A DNA stretch of 64,000 nt from Vandiemenella viatica (GCA_031002005.1 JARYHS010008074.1:175174494-175238493); one strand, 5' to 3'; counted from the stretch's first letter, positions 37,031-49,090 are shown. Notes: generated by a model from the sequence alone, not told the origin. Made by a program: numbers and translations.

Positions 37031-38809
37031 AGTTTTTTTAAAAATTTAAATTATTCTGATAAAGTATAGCAATACCACACATACGTTATTCCTTTCAAAA
37101 TTCGTAGCCTCAAATACCCATCAGTCCTTTCATTGAAAGCGACAGACATTCACCGACGAAGGTAGGGAAAACCATAAATTCCGTTCATCGAAGCAGGCAA
37201 ACACTAATAATTAATTCACCGACGAAGAGACCTGAAACAAACTCACTTTTGCACATCATGTTGGATTCATTATGAACAATATAATATAGCTCACAAGTGT
37301 CACCTACATTCCGTGTATTTTAAAGGATGTATTAAATTAGGGGTAATGAAACACAGACACTTTTTGAACTCAAAGAGGCATTGAAGGGGTTTAGTGATGT
37401 ATGTAAGTATAACTTCGATGACTTGAGAGCTGCTAAAATAAAGCAAAGTTGTCGATTTGAAAAACCAGACTGCCAAGGTGCAAAGTATCGTGGTTTCCGA
37501 TAGATGGCGCGGCATGCATCATTTCTCAACGCGATAGGTATTTACCAAACTTTTAAGAGAAATATTTCAGGTATTCCTGCCTGCTGTCTGTCTGCTATTA
37601 TCGGTATTTCAATGTGACAAGAATTTCGAAACTATGGAGTTATTCTAGGAGTGCAGTAACATTATTTCCGTTTGCCCAGCGACAAGCAGAGTCCATTATC
37701 TCTTGCGAAATTTCTGTACACACACTATCGACAGCAAGGTGCATATATTTCAGCACAGTAAAATATTTTCTTCGGTTCTGTGTAATGATTTCGTGAAATA
37801 TACTTGCGTTTGATTAAGCGTGAACCATTCCTATTTTTTACTAAAAACAATAGAATTCCACATTAGCGGATATTACCTACAGAACATTTCTGTTCCCATG
37901 TCACCTTGTTATTACAGAGCAAAGCACATACTATTAATCAGTCACATTGCTATACAGTATGTACAGCAATATTTCATATACGTTATCCCCCTCAAACTTA
38001 GTGGCCAAAAATTATAGAATATTTCACACATCTCCAATGATACCTGAAATTAAATTATTATTTTTTTTCACATCTGAAGTTACAGTGAGTTTATTCCTTG
38101 ACAGCTTTTTCTCCTCTAATGCCTGATCATAGTCCTCTATCTATGAAATTCATTCATATACCGAAAACATACTCACTTTTGCACATCATATCGGATTCGT
38201 TATGTACCAATATAATAGCTAACAGCATTAATGATAGCTCACGAATTTTGGCTAGATTTCCACATTTTAAAGGATGTATTAAATTAGGTGCAATGAAACA
38301 GAGCGCTTTTTTTCAACTGGTTAGGCAAGTTTAGTATATTGGGTATCAGCAAATGTTTTTACTTTTTATATATTAAGTATGAGTGATGCCATATCTACTA
38401 AAACTTTACTGGTTGTAATTTTTCAAGATAATTTTTTAAGTCGCGTTGCCATGAAATATTGAAGAAAAATTTAGATACCATTAAATCAGAACACCGCCGC
38501 CCCTTTAATTAAATACTTAGGTCCCATCAGAGTAAATTTAAGGTTGAAAGAAAGACATAGATAAATATCCTAATTTCAGGAATCATTATAAATAAATCAA
38601 TACTTGTAGCTTTTTGCAGGGAGTTGAATTATAAAATTTTATGTACAACTAAAACTACAGAGTTCTAACAAACTAAATATCCTAATTTCAGAAAATAGCA
38701 CACATCCTTCTTGACTGATATCATAAAAAAGCAATAGAATAATATGGGTCCTTATGAAAACAGGACGATTAATTCTATTATAAAAACTTAACTTAGACCA
38801 CAACCCGAA

Positions 38810-38930
38810 GGTTGGTTGGATCGTCCTGAAGGAGGCATACTAAGCCATTGTGTCAGAGGTTGGACGGCCAGTTCCTTTCCTCTGGGACCTACAGTTTAAC
38901 GTGGAATCCGAACCACGGAAATTCTACTAT
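38810..38930 (-). mobile_element. SINE-A 3' fragment in FB1 loop
   Basis: Contains 'cctacagtttaacgtggaatccgaaccacggaa', the shared SINE-A body also at 8370, 53600 and 63630, without the tRNA head. Confidence 0.65.
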
Positions 38931-38975
38931 AGTAAAACAAAAAACCTATAAATTATTATATGTTTTATTAAAAAA

Positions 38976-40232
38976 AAATCTATTCATTAATAATTATTAC
39001 ATCATCATTATTTATCAGATAAGTACTTCTTTCTATGCTATCTAATCTTGTTAGAAGGGTTTCTTTATCATCATCATCATCGTTTTCTGACTCAATCCAT
39101 TTATTGACCGTGTCTGAAAAAAAAAGATACACCAATTATTCCTACGCTCAACCAAGCTCGAAAATAAAAAAAACAGGTTTACACAGAGTGAGTAACAAAA
39201 AGAAATTTTGCAATGTCTGTATTAAATTGAGATAAATTTATGAAACGTCACGAGAAATTTCAATCACATTGGTATTGGGGAAAGAAGAATGTCACAGTTT
39301 AAACCATTAGCTTACCATTGCAGTCAGCTATCATTTGTATATCATCATCATCATGATCGTTTTCTGACTCAATCCATTTATTGGCAATGTCTGAAAATAA
39401 AAGATACACCAATTATTCCTACGCTCAACCAAGCTCGAAAATAAAAACAGGTTTACACAGGGTGAGTTACAAAAACAAATTTTGCATTGGCTGTATCACA
39501 CGATTGAGATAAATTTATGAAACGTCACGAGAAATTTCAATCTCATTGGTATTGGGGAAAGAAGAATGTCACAGTTTAAACCATTAGCATACCACTGCAG
39601 TCAGCTATCATTTATATATCATCAACATCGTTTTCTGACTCAATCCATTTATTGGCAGTTTCTGAAAAAAAAGATACACCAATTATTCCTACGCTCAACC
39701 AAGCTCGAAAATAAAAAACAGGTTTAGACAGGGTGAGTAACAAAAAGAAATTTGCATTGGCTGTATCACATGATTGAGATAAATTTATGAAACGTCACGA
39801 GAAATTTCAATCTCATTGGTATTGGGGAAAGAAGAATGTCACAGTTTAAACCATTAGCTTACCACTGCAGTCAGCATATCGTTTGTAATACATCATTATC
39901 ATCATCGTTTTCTGACTCAATCCATTTATTGACCGTGTCTGAACAAAAAAAAGTTACTCCAATTATTCCTACGCTCAACCAAGCTCGAAAATGAAACATA
40001 CATTTTAGCGGAAAAAGAATGTCACAGTGTGAAAATCATGAAAATGAAACAAAAATGTTACTGTTACACAGAGGTAATATATATACAACATATACTGAAA
40101 AAAAATGTAAAAGCCACACAAGAATAAAATGTGACAGATACACAAGAATAAAATATTCGAAATACTTTACTCACCAGATTGTAATGGCTTAAATATCTCA
40201 GCGAAAAGTTCATCACTCATAACAAAAGGCAT
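38976..40232 (-). CDS. small acidic-protein gene with tandem exon array, in FB1 loop
   Basis: Not a recognised gene. Exon A (40232-40175) starts ATG and encodes MPFVMSDELFAEIFKPLQS, ending in phase 1 before donor GTGAGT. Then four related exons follow, each after a TTCAG or equivalent acceptor: about 39938-39863 (76 bp, so frame-shifting), about 39660-39592 (69 bp, in-frame stop), about 39391-39317 (75 bp, open, phase 1 to 1), and a terminal exon from about 39116 with its own longer tail ending TAG near 38976. The shared core is NKWIESENDDDD. Exons A, third copy and terminal joined would give about 90 residues. The asymmetric coding content, conserved splice sites and start suggest a once-functional gene. 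It vaguely resembles the acidic C-terminal region of pogo/CENP-B-type transposases; that is a guess. Confidence 0.5.
39040..40000. repeat. tandem repeat, ~275-bp unit, about 3.5 copies
   Basis: The block from 'gttttctgactcaatccatttattg' through 'gatacaccaattattcctacgctcaaccaagctcgaaaat' to 'catttggtattggggaaagaag' and 'ccattagcttaccactgcag' recurs at about 39080, 39360, 39630 and 39910. Each unit holds one exon with both splice sites and its intron. Confidence 0.93.
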
Positions 40233-41534
40233 TTTTAGCTATCTTGGGAATCTGGTACGATTCAAGAAATTTACAGCACTGACCACCGTGCCGGACGACC
40301 GAGCAATTTATACCCACCTACCTCAGGGATTGCTAAATTCGACTGCTAGCTATTATATTGGTTCATAACGAATCCGATATGATGTGCAAAAGTGAGTATG
40401 TTTTCGGTATATGAATGAATTTCATAGATAGAGGACTATGATCAGGCATTAGAGGGGAAAAGCTGTCAAGGAATAAACTCACTGTAACTTCACATGTGAA
40501 AAAAAAAAAATAATAATTTAATTTCAGGTATCATTGGAGATGTGTGAAATATTCTATAATTTTTGGTCACTAAGTTTGAGGGGGATAACGTATATGAAAT
40601 ATTGCTGTACTGTATAGCAATGTGACTGATTAATAGTATGTGCTTTGCTCTGTAATAACAAGGTGACATGGGAACAGAAATGTTCTGTAGGTAATATCCG
40701 CTAATGTGGAATTCTATTGTTTTTAGTAAAAAATAGGAATGGTTCACGCTTAATCAAACGCAAGTATATTTCACGAAATCATTACACAGAACCGAAGAAA
40801 ATATTTTACTGTGCTGAAATATATGCACCTTGCTGTCGATAGTGTGTGTACAGAAATTTCGCAAGAGATAATGGACTCTGCTTGTCGCTGGGCAAACGGA
40901 AATAATGTTACTGCACTCCTAGAATAACTCCATAGTTTCGAAATGCTTGTCACATTGACATACCGATAATAGCAGACAGGCAGCAGGCAGGAATACCTGA
41001 AATATTTCTCTTAAAAGCTTGGTAAATACCTATCGCGTTGAGAAATGATGCATGCCGCGCCATCTATCGGAAACCGCGATACTTTGCACCTTGGCAGTCT
41101 GGTTTTTCAAATCGACAACTTTCTTTATTTTAGCGGCTCTCAAGTCATTGAAGTTATACTTACATACATCACTAAACCCCTTCAATGCCTCTTTGAGTTC
41201 AAAAAGTGTCTGTGTTCTCGGTCTGTTTCATTACCCCTAATTTAATACATCCTTTAAAATACACGGAATGTAGGTGACACTTGAGAGCTATATTATATTG
41301 TTCATAATGAATCCAACATGATGTGCAAAAGTGAGTTTGTTTCCCGTCTCTCCGTCGGTGAATTAATTATTAGTGTTTGCCTGCTTCGATGAACGGAATT
41401 TATGGTTTTCCCTACCTTCGTCGGTGAATGTCTGTCGCTTTCAATGAAAGGACTGATGGGTTTTTGAGGCTACGAATTTTGAAAGGAATAACGTATGTGT
41501 GGTATTGCTATACTTTATCAGAATAATTTAAATT

Positions 41535-41735
41535 TTTTTTAACGTGTCTCTAACAACGTGGTCTTTAGAGACGGGGAAAGGATGGGGGTCAAGGAATGGG
41601 AAGGAATTCGGCCATGTCCTTTTGAAGGAAGCATCCCGGCATTCACCTGGAGTGATTTGGGGGAAACCATGGAAAACCCAAATCTGGATGCTCGGAACCG
41701 CCGTCCTCTCGAATGCAAGGCCAGAACGCTAAATA
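41535..41735 (-). mobile_element. SINE-B in FB1 right arm (mirror of 36830-37030)
   Basis: Nearly identical inverted copy of the left-arm SINE-B, sharing its B-box deletion. Confidence 0.85.
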
Positions 41736-41870
41736 ATTTCATGAAAACAGGTACACATAGTTTTTATATCTTTCCAATTTGCTGAGTTTATGACGGGTTT
41801 TTTCCATATCGAACGTTAACGTATTTTAATGGAAAAATTTATGCTTTTCAACTTATTTTTTATTCAGTTA

Positions 41871-43552
41871 CTAGCTTCGAGCCCGTCAAAAATGATGGTT
41901 TGAACGCCATATTCTGGCAGTTCCTTTTTTTTGCAGTTGGTTAATTATACGGAATTGTCATTACATAATGCTAATTTCTTTGATTTTGTAATGTTCTAAA
42001 TATTTGATTTGCTGTTCACATAGCAATACTGCAGTAACCTCTACTGAATTAATGACGACGGAAGTATAGAACCAATAAAATTAAATACAATTAAAAACAA
42101 ATTAGGATTCCCGAAAACTTTTGCTGTCCATGTAATCAGTTTTATTCCTGGTCCAGGCACAATTCAGCACGATAGGTATGGAACTACTTTCACCCGCATT
42201 AATTAATACGTTCAGTAACATTGTGCTTATGAAAGCAGTTTCTGATTTCAGAGCGAATTATTCTGCAACAAAATGTGTCAGTTACCATTCTGGTCTACTT
42301 AGCCACAACCTCCACAACGTTACATTCGAAAATCATAGCTTTTATTACCCTCATATGAATAACGACAGGCAGCACCTATGGTGGATTTATTCTGGAAAAA
42401 CTTGTATGGAAAAGCGAATATCAACCATTTTTAATTATATTTTCGTGATAAGAGTACCATACTGTGGTTAGATTATCGGGGTATTTTACTATGATTTATT
42501 TAAATAAATTCATTTACTTTAATTTTACTATAATATCAAAAATGGTTAACGGTCATTTATCTGGGTGGATACATTTCGCGATTCGTACATTTCTCTGAGT
42601 TTTGAATTAACTTAATTGTTTCTCATCATCTGATACAGGTAATATAATGAAAACATAGAATAAATACCCTTCTCCTTACATTAATTTTAATTTTTGCATT
42701 TGGCTGTCGTAGATAAATAAAAAGCAATATGTAAATTTAAACGAACTTGTAACTTTGTGACATATAATTGCCTCGTATTAATTTTTTTTCCCCTGCTCTC
42801 TGTATTTCAAATATCTCTTCTCACTGCTATTTTGCGGCAATAATATCGTTGTTGAATTGCGAGTGTCACATGGCTTATACAGTTGATGATTTAAATCTAA
42901 TAAAAAGGTTATCTTAAATCTCATTTAATAGATAACACATGTATCAAATACTAAGGGTATCATCTGTAATAGTAGGAATTTATTCACGAAAAGCTTGTAA
43001 GGAAAATAATCATTTTTAATTATATCTTTCGTTATATGAATACGTTACTCTGGTTAGATTATCAGAGTATTTGGTTAATATTTTAAAATAAATAAATGCA
43101 TTTCACTTCATATTTCGGGGACTATAATTTCGAAAACGGATAACTGTTATTTATTTGACTAATACATTTCGCATTACGTACGTTTCTCCTAGTTTTTAAT
43201 AAACTTCGTTGATTCATACCGTCTGCCTAAAAAATTCTTAGGTTATGGTATAACCTAGTCCTTATCACTGATACAGATAAAATAGCGTAAATATTGAATC
43301 CCCTTCTCCTTACCGGAATTTCTGCGTCTAACTGATACTGGCAAAATAGCTTAAATAATGAATCTCTTCTCCTTATATGAGTTTCTGCATCTAACTGTAG
43401 TAAATAAACAAAATGCAACATGAAGGAATGAATGAAATATGGTGGCTGTTGATTGGCGAGTGACGGCTGTCACGTGACCGTTCTGTAGCCAATACGCGTA
43501 CCAGCTATAGACGACGCACGCAGACGCCACGTTAGCGTTTTATATAATAGGA
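41871..43552 (-). mobile_element. non-autonomous Helitron nested in FB1 right arm
   Basis: On the complement it begins TCCTATTATATAAAACG and ends GCTCGAAGCTAG. The neighbouring bases are A before TC and T after CTAG. The uninterrupted left arm at about 36675-36700 shows the empty site (catgttataactgaataa), which fixes the borders to the base. The interior holds a diverged internal duplication (about 42330-42720 and 43010-43420) and, near its 5' end, CCAAT boxes, GTCACGTGAC and TTTTATATAA. No protein-coding gene recognised. Confidence 0.92.
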
Positions 43553-44537
43553 TAACATGGCAAGCTGACGCCATACTCTCTAGGTGTGGAAACTAAAACA
43601 TTGATTTTCGTTTTGAAATTTCGTAAAGTTGATGGAACGGCTTTTTCAATAATATCACAAAACACTCATTCCCACGGCCGGACTCGAACCGGTGACCTTC
43701 GGCACTATTGCCCCAACGCTACCGAGTTGGGTTTAATATCCACTAATATAGCTTTTTTTGTTTTTAGTAAAAAATAGCAATGGTTCACGTTTAATCAAAT
43801 GCAAGTATATTTCACGAAACAGAACCGAAGAAAATATTTTACAGTGCTGAAATATTTGCACTTTGCTGTGTACAGAGCTTTCGCAAGAGATAATGGACTC
43901 TGCTTGTCGCCGGGCAAACTGAAATAATGTTACTGCACGCCGAGAATAACTCCATGGTTTCGAAATACTTGTCACATAGATATACCGATAATAGCAGACA
44001 GACAGCAGGCAGGAATACCTGAAATATTTCTCTTAAAAGCTCGGTAAATACCTAAATGAAGCATGCCGCGCCATCTATCGAGAAACGGGATACTATGCAC
44101 CTATGCCTAGAAATATTTCCACAACCGCGTATCGAGCCATGCCCCGCCATCTATTGGAAAACGGGATACTATGCTATGCAAGGCCAAAACGCCCGATGCC
44201 TTGGCTGAGCAAGTCGAAACCTGTCGCAACGAGAGCGCACCTGTGTAAACACGCCCCGGGCGGCGGAATTTCCCGCTAGCTTTCACTCTCTTGGGGGAGT
44301 GGAATGTCTGCGCCCAAAGAAATTAAGCCCTTGGGGGATGCTGCCATCTGGGTGGCCGGTCAAGGAACTAACGATCCGCCATCTTGTGACGTGAACACTG
44401 ATTGGTCCATTAGAATTTCCCGCGAACCGGATGTGACGTCATGGAGGGGGAGAAAAGGGGAAGGGAAGCCGCCATTTTGTGTCACGTGACCGGAAGTTGG
44501 GATTATAGAGCTTCCCCCTTCCCCCACTACTCTCGAA

Positions 44538-44555
44538 AAAAACATTGAGCCAGTG
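44538..44555 (+). pseudogene. GH1 exon 3, 3' part, with GC donor
   Basis: After the 3' target duplication the frame continues KNIEPV, then GCAAGT. Family sequence is [13 protein letters not shown] and exon 4 begins VTMYHW, so the exon must end at GTG (44555) with a GC-AG type intron (consensus GCAAGT). Confidence 0.85.
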
Positions 44556-45667
44556 GCAAGTAACTTTGTTCGCAGTTTAATGAAAAAATTATCAACCATT
44601 TGCGTCGTACGTCTACAGTCAAACAAACTATCTATGTCTGATACTATCTTCACTCACCATGTGATCCACAAGGTTAACACAGTACTAACAGAAAACTCTC
44701 GATTGTTGTTTAGTTTCAAACCTACATGTTCGCCAACTTTATGTCTAATTGTTTGGGTTTAAAGATGCTATCAAGAACTAATTTGTGCCAAACTCTTATG
44801 TTTCATCTAGAGACCCATCCTTCGCCATAACTTTTCCTATTGTTGTAGTAACTTTTCGTTCCTGGCACATGTAGCAAATTATTTCTCCCTTATGGTAAAT
44901 GACTTTTGAGGAACATTCTTTTTCTTTAGTTTTAACAATAAAAACAATAAGTTGACATCAAGGTAAATAAATAAGATAAGTAAGATATTTTCTTAATTTT
45001 CTTTATTTATGATTTGAACTTCACGATCATTCCGTATAAAGTTAGTATAAAAGCCAATATTACATATATCTAAAACTAAGGCCACTGATTTTCTAATAAT
45101 ACTTTATACGAATTGTGATGAGTGCCAAAAAAATTAATTTTCATCATCGGCGTTCACTATTATTTTTTTGACAGTCATTGCAACCAAGTTCCTGAATGAG
45201 ATACTCTTGGCCATCACAAAGAAGTGATTTAAAGTGATGGTTCTATAACTGGGATACTAATTTAAGTGCTGTCCACTGAGCCGTCTTTCTCGATATTGAT
45301 TTTTTTTAGATATTTTGGCAGCTTAATCATTATAGGTCCTTACTTTTAAGTGACATTTTCTTTGTCTAGTTTTGCGTAATTCACTCATTTTACATAATTT
45401 TGTTGAAAACCTAGCTGTTGATTTAAATTTCCCATTTAGTAGTTTGTTCAAACCATTCCTGCAATTTTTTTTTTTAATTTCTGGTCAAACAGTTAGGAGA
45501 TTACAGCGTCTTTTAGTTGAAGTTTCAATATATATCTTTCATGCGGTGCGTTTACATCATTCGCAGAAATAGTAACCAATTTCCAAATCATGTCTCCTAT
45601 CAGTCCACATTAAGTTTTCTGTTCCTTATACATTAGGGTTTACGTCTCCTTGTAAATATTTAATAAC

Positions 45668-45723
<56 letters not shown>

Positions 45724-45770
45724 AACTGGACCTGGTTTTAATCAGTACTTTTCTAATTACATGTTCATAG
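44556..45770. other. GH1 intron 3 with poly(A) tract
   Basis: AT-rich. A run of 49 A at 45674-45722 close to the acceptor may be the tail of a retroposed sequence or a slippage tract. Nothing else recognised. Confidence 0.6.
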
Positions 45771-45893
45771 GTGACTATGTACCATTGGGACCTACCTCAA
45801 GCGTTGCAGTACATCGGTGGATGGCCCAACCAGCTGATGGCTGACTACTTTGTGGAGTATGCCAGGATTTTATTTGAAAACTTTGGGGACAGA
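45771..45893 (+). pseudogene. GH1 exon 4
   Basis: Open, 41 codons, phase 0 to 0. It reads [20 protein letters not shown] then [20 protein letters not shown] and R, bounded by TTCATAG and [15 protein letters not shown] is the family signature on barrel strand 3; its His lines the glucose-binding subsite. Intact in itself. Confidence 0.96.
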
Positions 45894-46109
45894 GTAAGTT
45901 CATTAGGAAACTATTTTATAAGAATTACAGCTCCCGATTACAACAGGTATATAAAATTAGCATCCATTTGTGAATTGAACGAATCATAAGTTTGAAATTT
46001 TGATCAACTAAATTACTTATTAACTAACATAACTTTTTTTATAAATGAATTGCTTTGATAGCTATAATAATTTCGATGACTACATGACCGCTTGGTACCC
46101 GTGCTACAG

Positions 46110-46293
46110 GTGAAATGGTGGATTACGTTCAACGAGCATGCAGTGTTAGTAAACGGTTACACTAGCGTCGGGGGACAGGTTCCCAGCCAGAACGCATCTG
46201 GTATTGGAGACTACATGTCTGCGCACACTGTTATCCTGGCGCATGCGCGAGTTTACCATCTATACGACGAGGAATACCGAGCCACGCAGAACG
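46110..46293 (+). pseudogene. GH1 exon 5: acid/base motif region
   Basis: Acceptor GTGCTACAG, then VKWWITFNEHAVLVNGYTS. The Glu in TFNEP is the catalytic acid/base of GH1. Here Glu is kept but Pro is His (NEH). The exon continues through SAHTVILAHARVYHLYDEEY to ATQNG and donor GTACGA (phase 1). Otherwise open. Confidence 0.95.
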
Positions 46294-46349
46294 GTACGAT
46301 CAGGAATATCTTGCTACTCACGCACACTTAACAAATAACGATATCATCA

Positions 46350-46396
46350 TTTTAATTTAATTGGGATGAAGCGCATACTTCGGTGGCAATTTCCGT
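46350..46396 (-). repeat. CR1-like LINE tail scrap
   Basis: 'ttaatttaattgggatgaagcgcatacttcgg' matches the antisense LINE end at 16265-16300 ('ttaatttaattgcgatggagcgcacgttccgg'). Confidence 0.6.
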
Positions 46397-46689
46397 ACAC
46401 ACCCATTTTTCCACACGCTTTCATAAATGTAGTTACTTATCTCCAATATAATAATGAATACTGGATTTTAAAATTACATTAGCAAACGTACTGAAGGGAA
46501 TGTGTTAGTCCCAACGGTTATGCCTAGCTATAGGTGAACGTTGCCTGGTTGCTGTTACTCTGACCCTATTATTAACTCCTTCTTCTAGCTAAACATATTG
46601 TTTCTTTCACATGTTCTCTTTTCTTCATTCTGACACCTAAATATAATCTTTGTATGTGAGCTGTGTGGAATGATTGGATACTGGAAATA

Positions 46690-48074
46690 CACTCTTGGAA
46701 ATTGAAATAAGAACACCGTGAATTCATTGTCCCAGGAATGGGAAACTTTATATACACATTCCTGGGGTCAGATACAACACATGATCACACACACAGAACC
46801 ATAGGCACATAGACACAGGCAACAGAGCATGCACAATGTCGGCACTAGTACCGTGTATATCCTCCTTTCGCAGCAATGCAGGCTGCAATTCTCCCATGGA
46901 GACGATCGTAGAGGTGCTGGATGTAGTCCTGTGGAACGGCATGCCAAGCCATTTCCACCTGGCGCCTCAGCTGGACCAGCGTTCGTGCTGGACGTGCAGA
47001 CCGCGTGAGACGACGTTTCGTCCAGTCCCAAACATGCTCAATGGGGGACAGATCCGGAGATCTCGCTGGCCAGGGTAGTTGACTTACACCTTCTAGAGCA
47101 CGTTGGGTGGCACGGGATACATGTGGACGTGCATTGTCCTGTTGGAACAGCATGTTCCCTTGCCGGTCTAGGAATGGTAGAACGATGTGTTCGATGATGG
47201 TTTGAATGTACCGTGCACTGTTCAGTGTCCCCTCGACGATCACCAGAGGTGTACGGCCAGTGTAGGAGATCGCTCCCCACACCATGATGCCGGGTGTTGG
47301 CCCTGTGTGCCTCGGTCGTATGCAGTCCTGATTGTGGCGCTCACCTGCACGGCGCCAAACACGAATACGACCATCATTGGCACGTCTCCATTCGTCCCTC
47401 CATACACGCCTGTCGCGACACCACTGGAGGCGGGCTGCACGATGTTGGGGCGTGAGCGGAAGACGACGTAACGGTGCGCGGGACCGTAGCCCAGCTTCAT
47501 GGAGACGGTTGAGAATGGTCCTCACTGATACCCCAGGAGCAACAGTGTCCCTAATTTGCCGGGAAGTGGCGGTGCGGTCCCCTACGGCACTGCGTAGGAT
47601 GCGACGGTCTTGGCGTGCGTCCGTGCGTCCGTGCGTCCGGACCCAGGTCGACGGGCACGTGTACCTTCCGCCGACCACTGGCGACAACATCGATGTACTG
47701 TGGAGACCTCGCGCCCCACATGTTGAGCAATTCGGCGGTACGTCCACCCGGCATCCCGCATGCCCACTGTACGCCCTCGCTCAAAGTCCGTCAACTCCAC
47801 ATATGGTTCACGTACACGCTGTCGCGGCATGCTACCAGTGTTAAAGACTGAGATGGAGCTCCGTATGCCACGGCAAACTGGTTGACACTGACTACGGCGT
47901 TGCCCAACCGATGCGCAGCTAGTGCCCTTCGACGGCCAACACTGCTGTTCCTGGTGTGTCCGCTGTGCCGTGCGTTTGATCATTGCTTGTACAGCCCTCT
48001 CGTAGTGTCCGGAGCAAGTATGGTGGGTCTTACACACCGGCGTCAATGTGTTCTTATTTCAATTTCCAGGAGTG
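46690..48074 (-). mobile_element. Tc1-like element in GH1 intron 5
   Basis: TA dinucleotides flank the ends (46688-46689, 48075-48076). The terminal repeats CACTCTTGGAAATTGAAATA and CACTCCTGGAAATTGAAATA (right end complement) extend 27 bp with one mismatch. Size 1385 bp with one minus-strand transposase: a complete but disabled Tc1/mariner element. Confidence 0.95.
46845..47830 (-). pseudogene. Tc1-like transposase, frameshifted and lacking first catalytic Asp
   Basis: Starts MPRQRVREPYVELTDFERGR at 47830. A helix-turn-helix follows (WTYRRIAQHVGREVSTVHRC), then a frameshift near 47617-47640 inside a repeated gtccgtgc octamer. The second frame has TILNRLHEAGLRSR, VWRDEWRR directly joined to ANDGRIRVWRR, PGIMVWGAISYTGRTPLV, FQQDNARPHVSR (second Asp) and SPDLSPIEHVWD (third acidic region). 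Family members have about a dozen residues with FSDESRF between EWRR and SDGR; that in-frame loss removes the first Asp of the triad, so the enzyme would be dead even without the frameshift. Confidence 0.93.
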
Positions 48075-48076
48075 TA

Positions 48077-49000
48077 GTTAGCAAATGACTTACTGAGTAC
48101 TTTAAATAAAGCTTTTAATGCAGGTAAAATCTTAATTTATTACTCTGCGATACAGAACACAAGACTAGATAAATGCATGAGCTAATTGACAATTTTACAT
48201 CTCTAGTCACTGGTGGTGAGCTTAGCTCAGTCCAACATGCGAAATGTATTAAGGGGACGTCTATTAATTACGTGAGGTGTTTTTTCTTGAATTTTGCCCC
48301 CTCCCCCCCATTTTTTGGTGAGATTAGGTAAGATGTGGTTGGACTCACCCCCCTACCTTTTCCACATGAAATTTACATAACAATTTTAAATAATTAAATT
48401 TATTCGATATGTTCAGTTGTTCATGTATTTTGCTTCATGCCACTAAATACCTAAGCTTTAATACTATTGTCTGCTATGTACTTTTTTTTGTTAAATAAGA
48501 GAAGAAACATTATCTAAATGAGATCTGGTGAGATTTTGCCGCCCCTCCCCCCGCCCCCCCCGTCCCTCATTTTCAGCGCACGTGGTTAGACATCCCCAAA
48601 CTAACCTCGTAAAAGAGAAATAATAACTGGCACGAAAACTATCTTTAAAAATATTTGAAACGGGATCTACAGGCCAAATTAGGTGCCGGTGCTGATATTG
48701 AATAGCTCAAGCACCTTTGTCTTGGGACGCCTACGAAGTGGTTAGTGACAATTAAAATGCTCATATTATCTCTGCCGTAAAAGTGAGAGATCGATGAAAG
48801 CTACAATATGATGATTGTAGTTAATTCAGAAGCTACAATTCTGCAGTAGAAATCTTAATCTCCGTCAAATTCGCGTGCAGACTAGAGTCGATTTCGTCGT
48901 AAAAGTAATTATCTTTAAGGAATTTCAGTTTTTACCGCCTCCTTCTCCTCGTTGCTTTAAACAGCCTTAACGGTCCGTTGACCGTTTTGATTTAGCGCAC
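48077..49000. other. GH1 intron 5 continued, MITE-like patch
   Basis: 48250-48598 begins 'aaggggacgtctattaattacgtgagg' and ends 'cacgtggttagacatcccca', an imperfect inverted pair enclosing C-rich runs. It may be an old MITE. The rest shows nothing. Confidence 0.4.
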
Positions 49001-49009
49001 ATTACACCT

Positions 49010-49090
49010 CTGCCATTGCTTAACCTAACCCGCTATTCCTACTTACGAGGGAACTATAGCTTGAAGTCGAATCCAAGACATGGATAATCC
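49010..49090 (-). mobile_element. SINE-A fragment
   Basis: 'aacccgctattcctacttacgagggaactatagcttgaagtcgaatccaagacatgg' matches the SINE-A body; the tRNA head is missing. Confidence 0.5.

Larger units (their letters stand above)
38227..40345. other. FB1 loop region
   Basis: Unpaired centre of the palindrome. It holds a SINE-A 3' fragment (about 38810-38930) and the small minus-strand gene with its tandem exon array (38976-40232). Confidence 0.75.

Noticed and set aside
37614..38017. Open frames repeated at 37.6-38.0, 40.5-40.95 and 43.7-44.0 kb as a conserved gene family
   Set aside because: They repeat because they lie in the duplicated arms of FB1; they are short, without start context or domain, and one copy is frame-broken.
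47187..47844. Plus-strand open frames opposite the Tc1 transposase
   Set aside because: Mirror frames of a GC-rich coding strand; no domain of their own.
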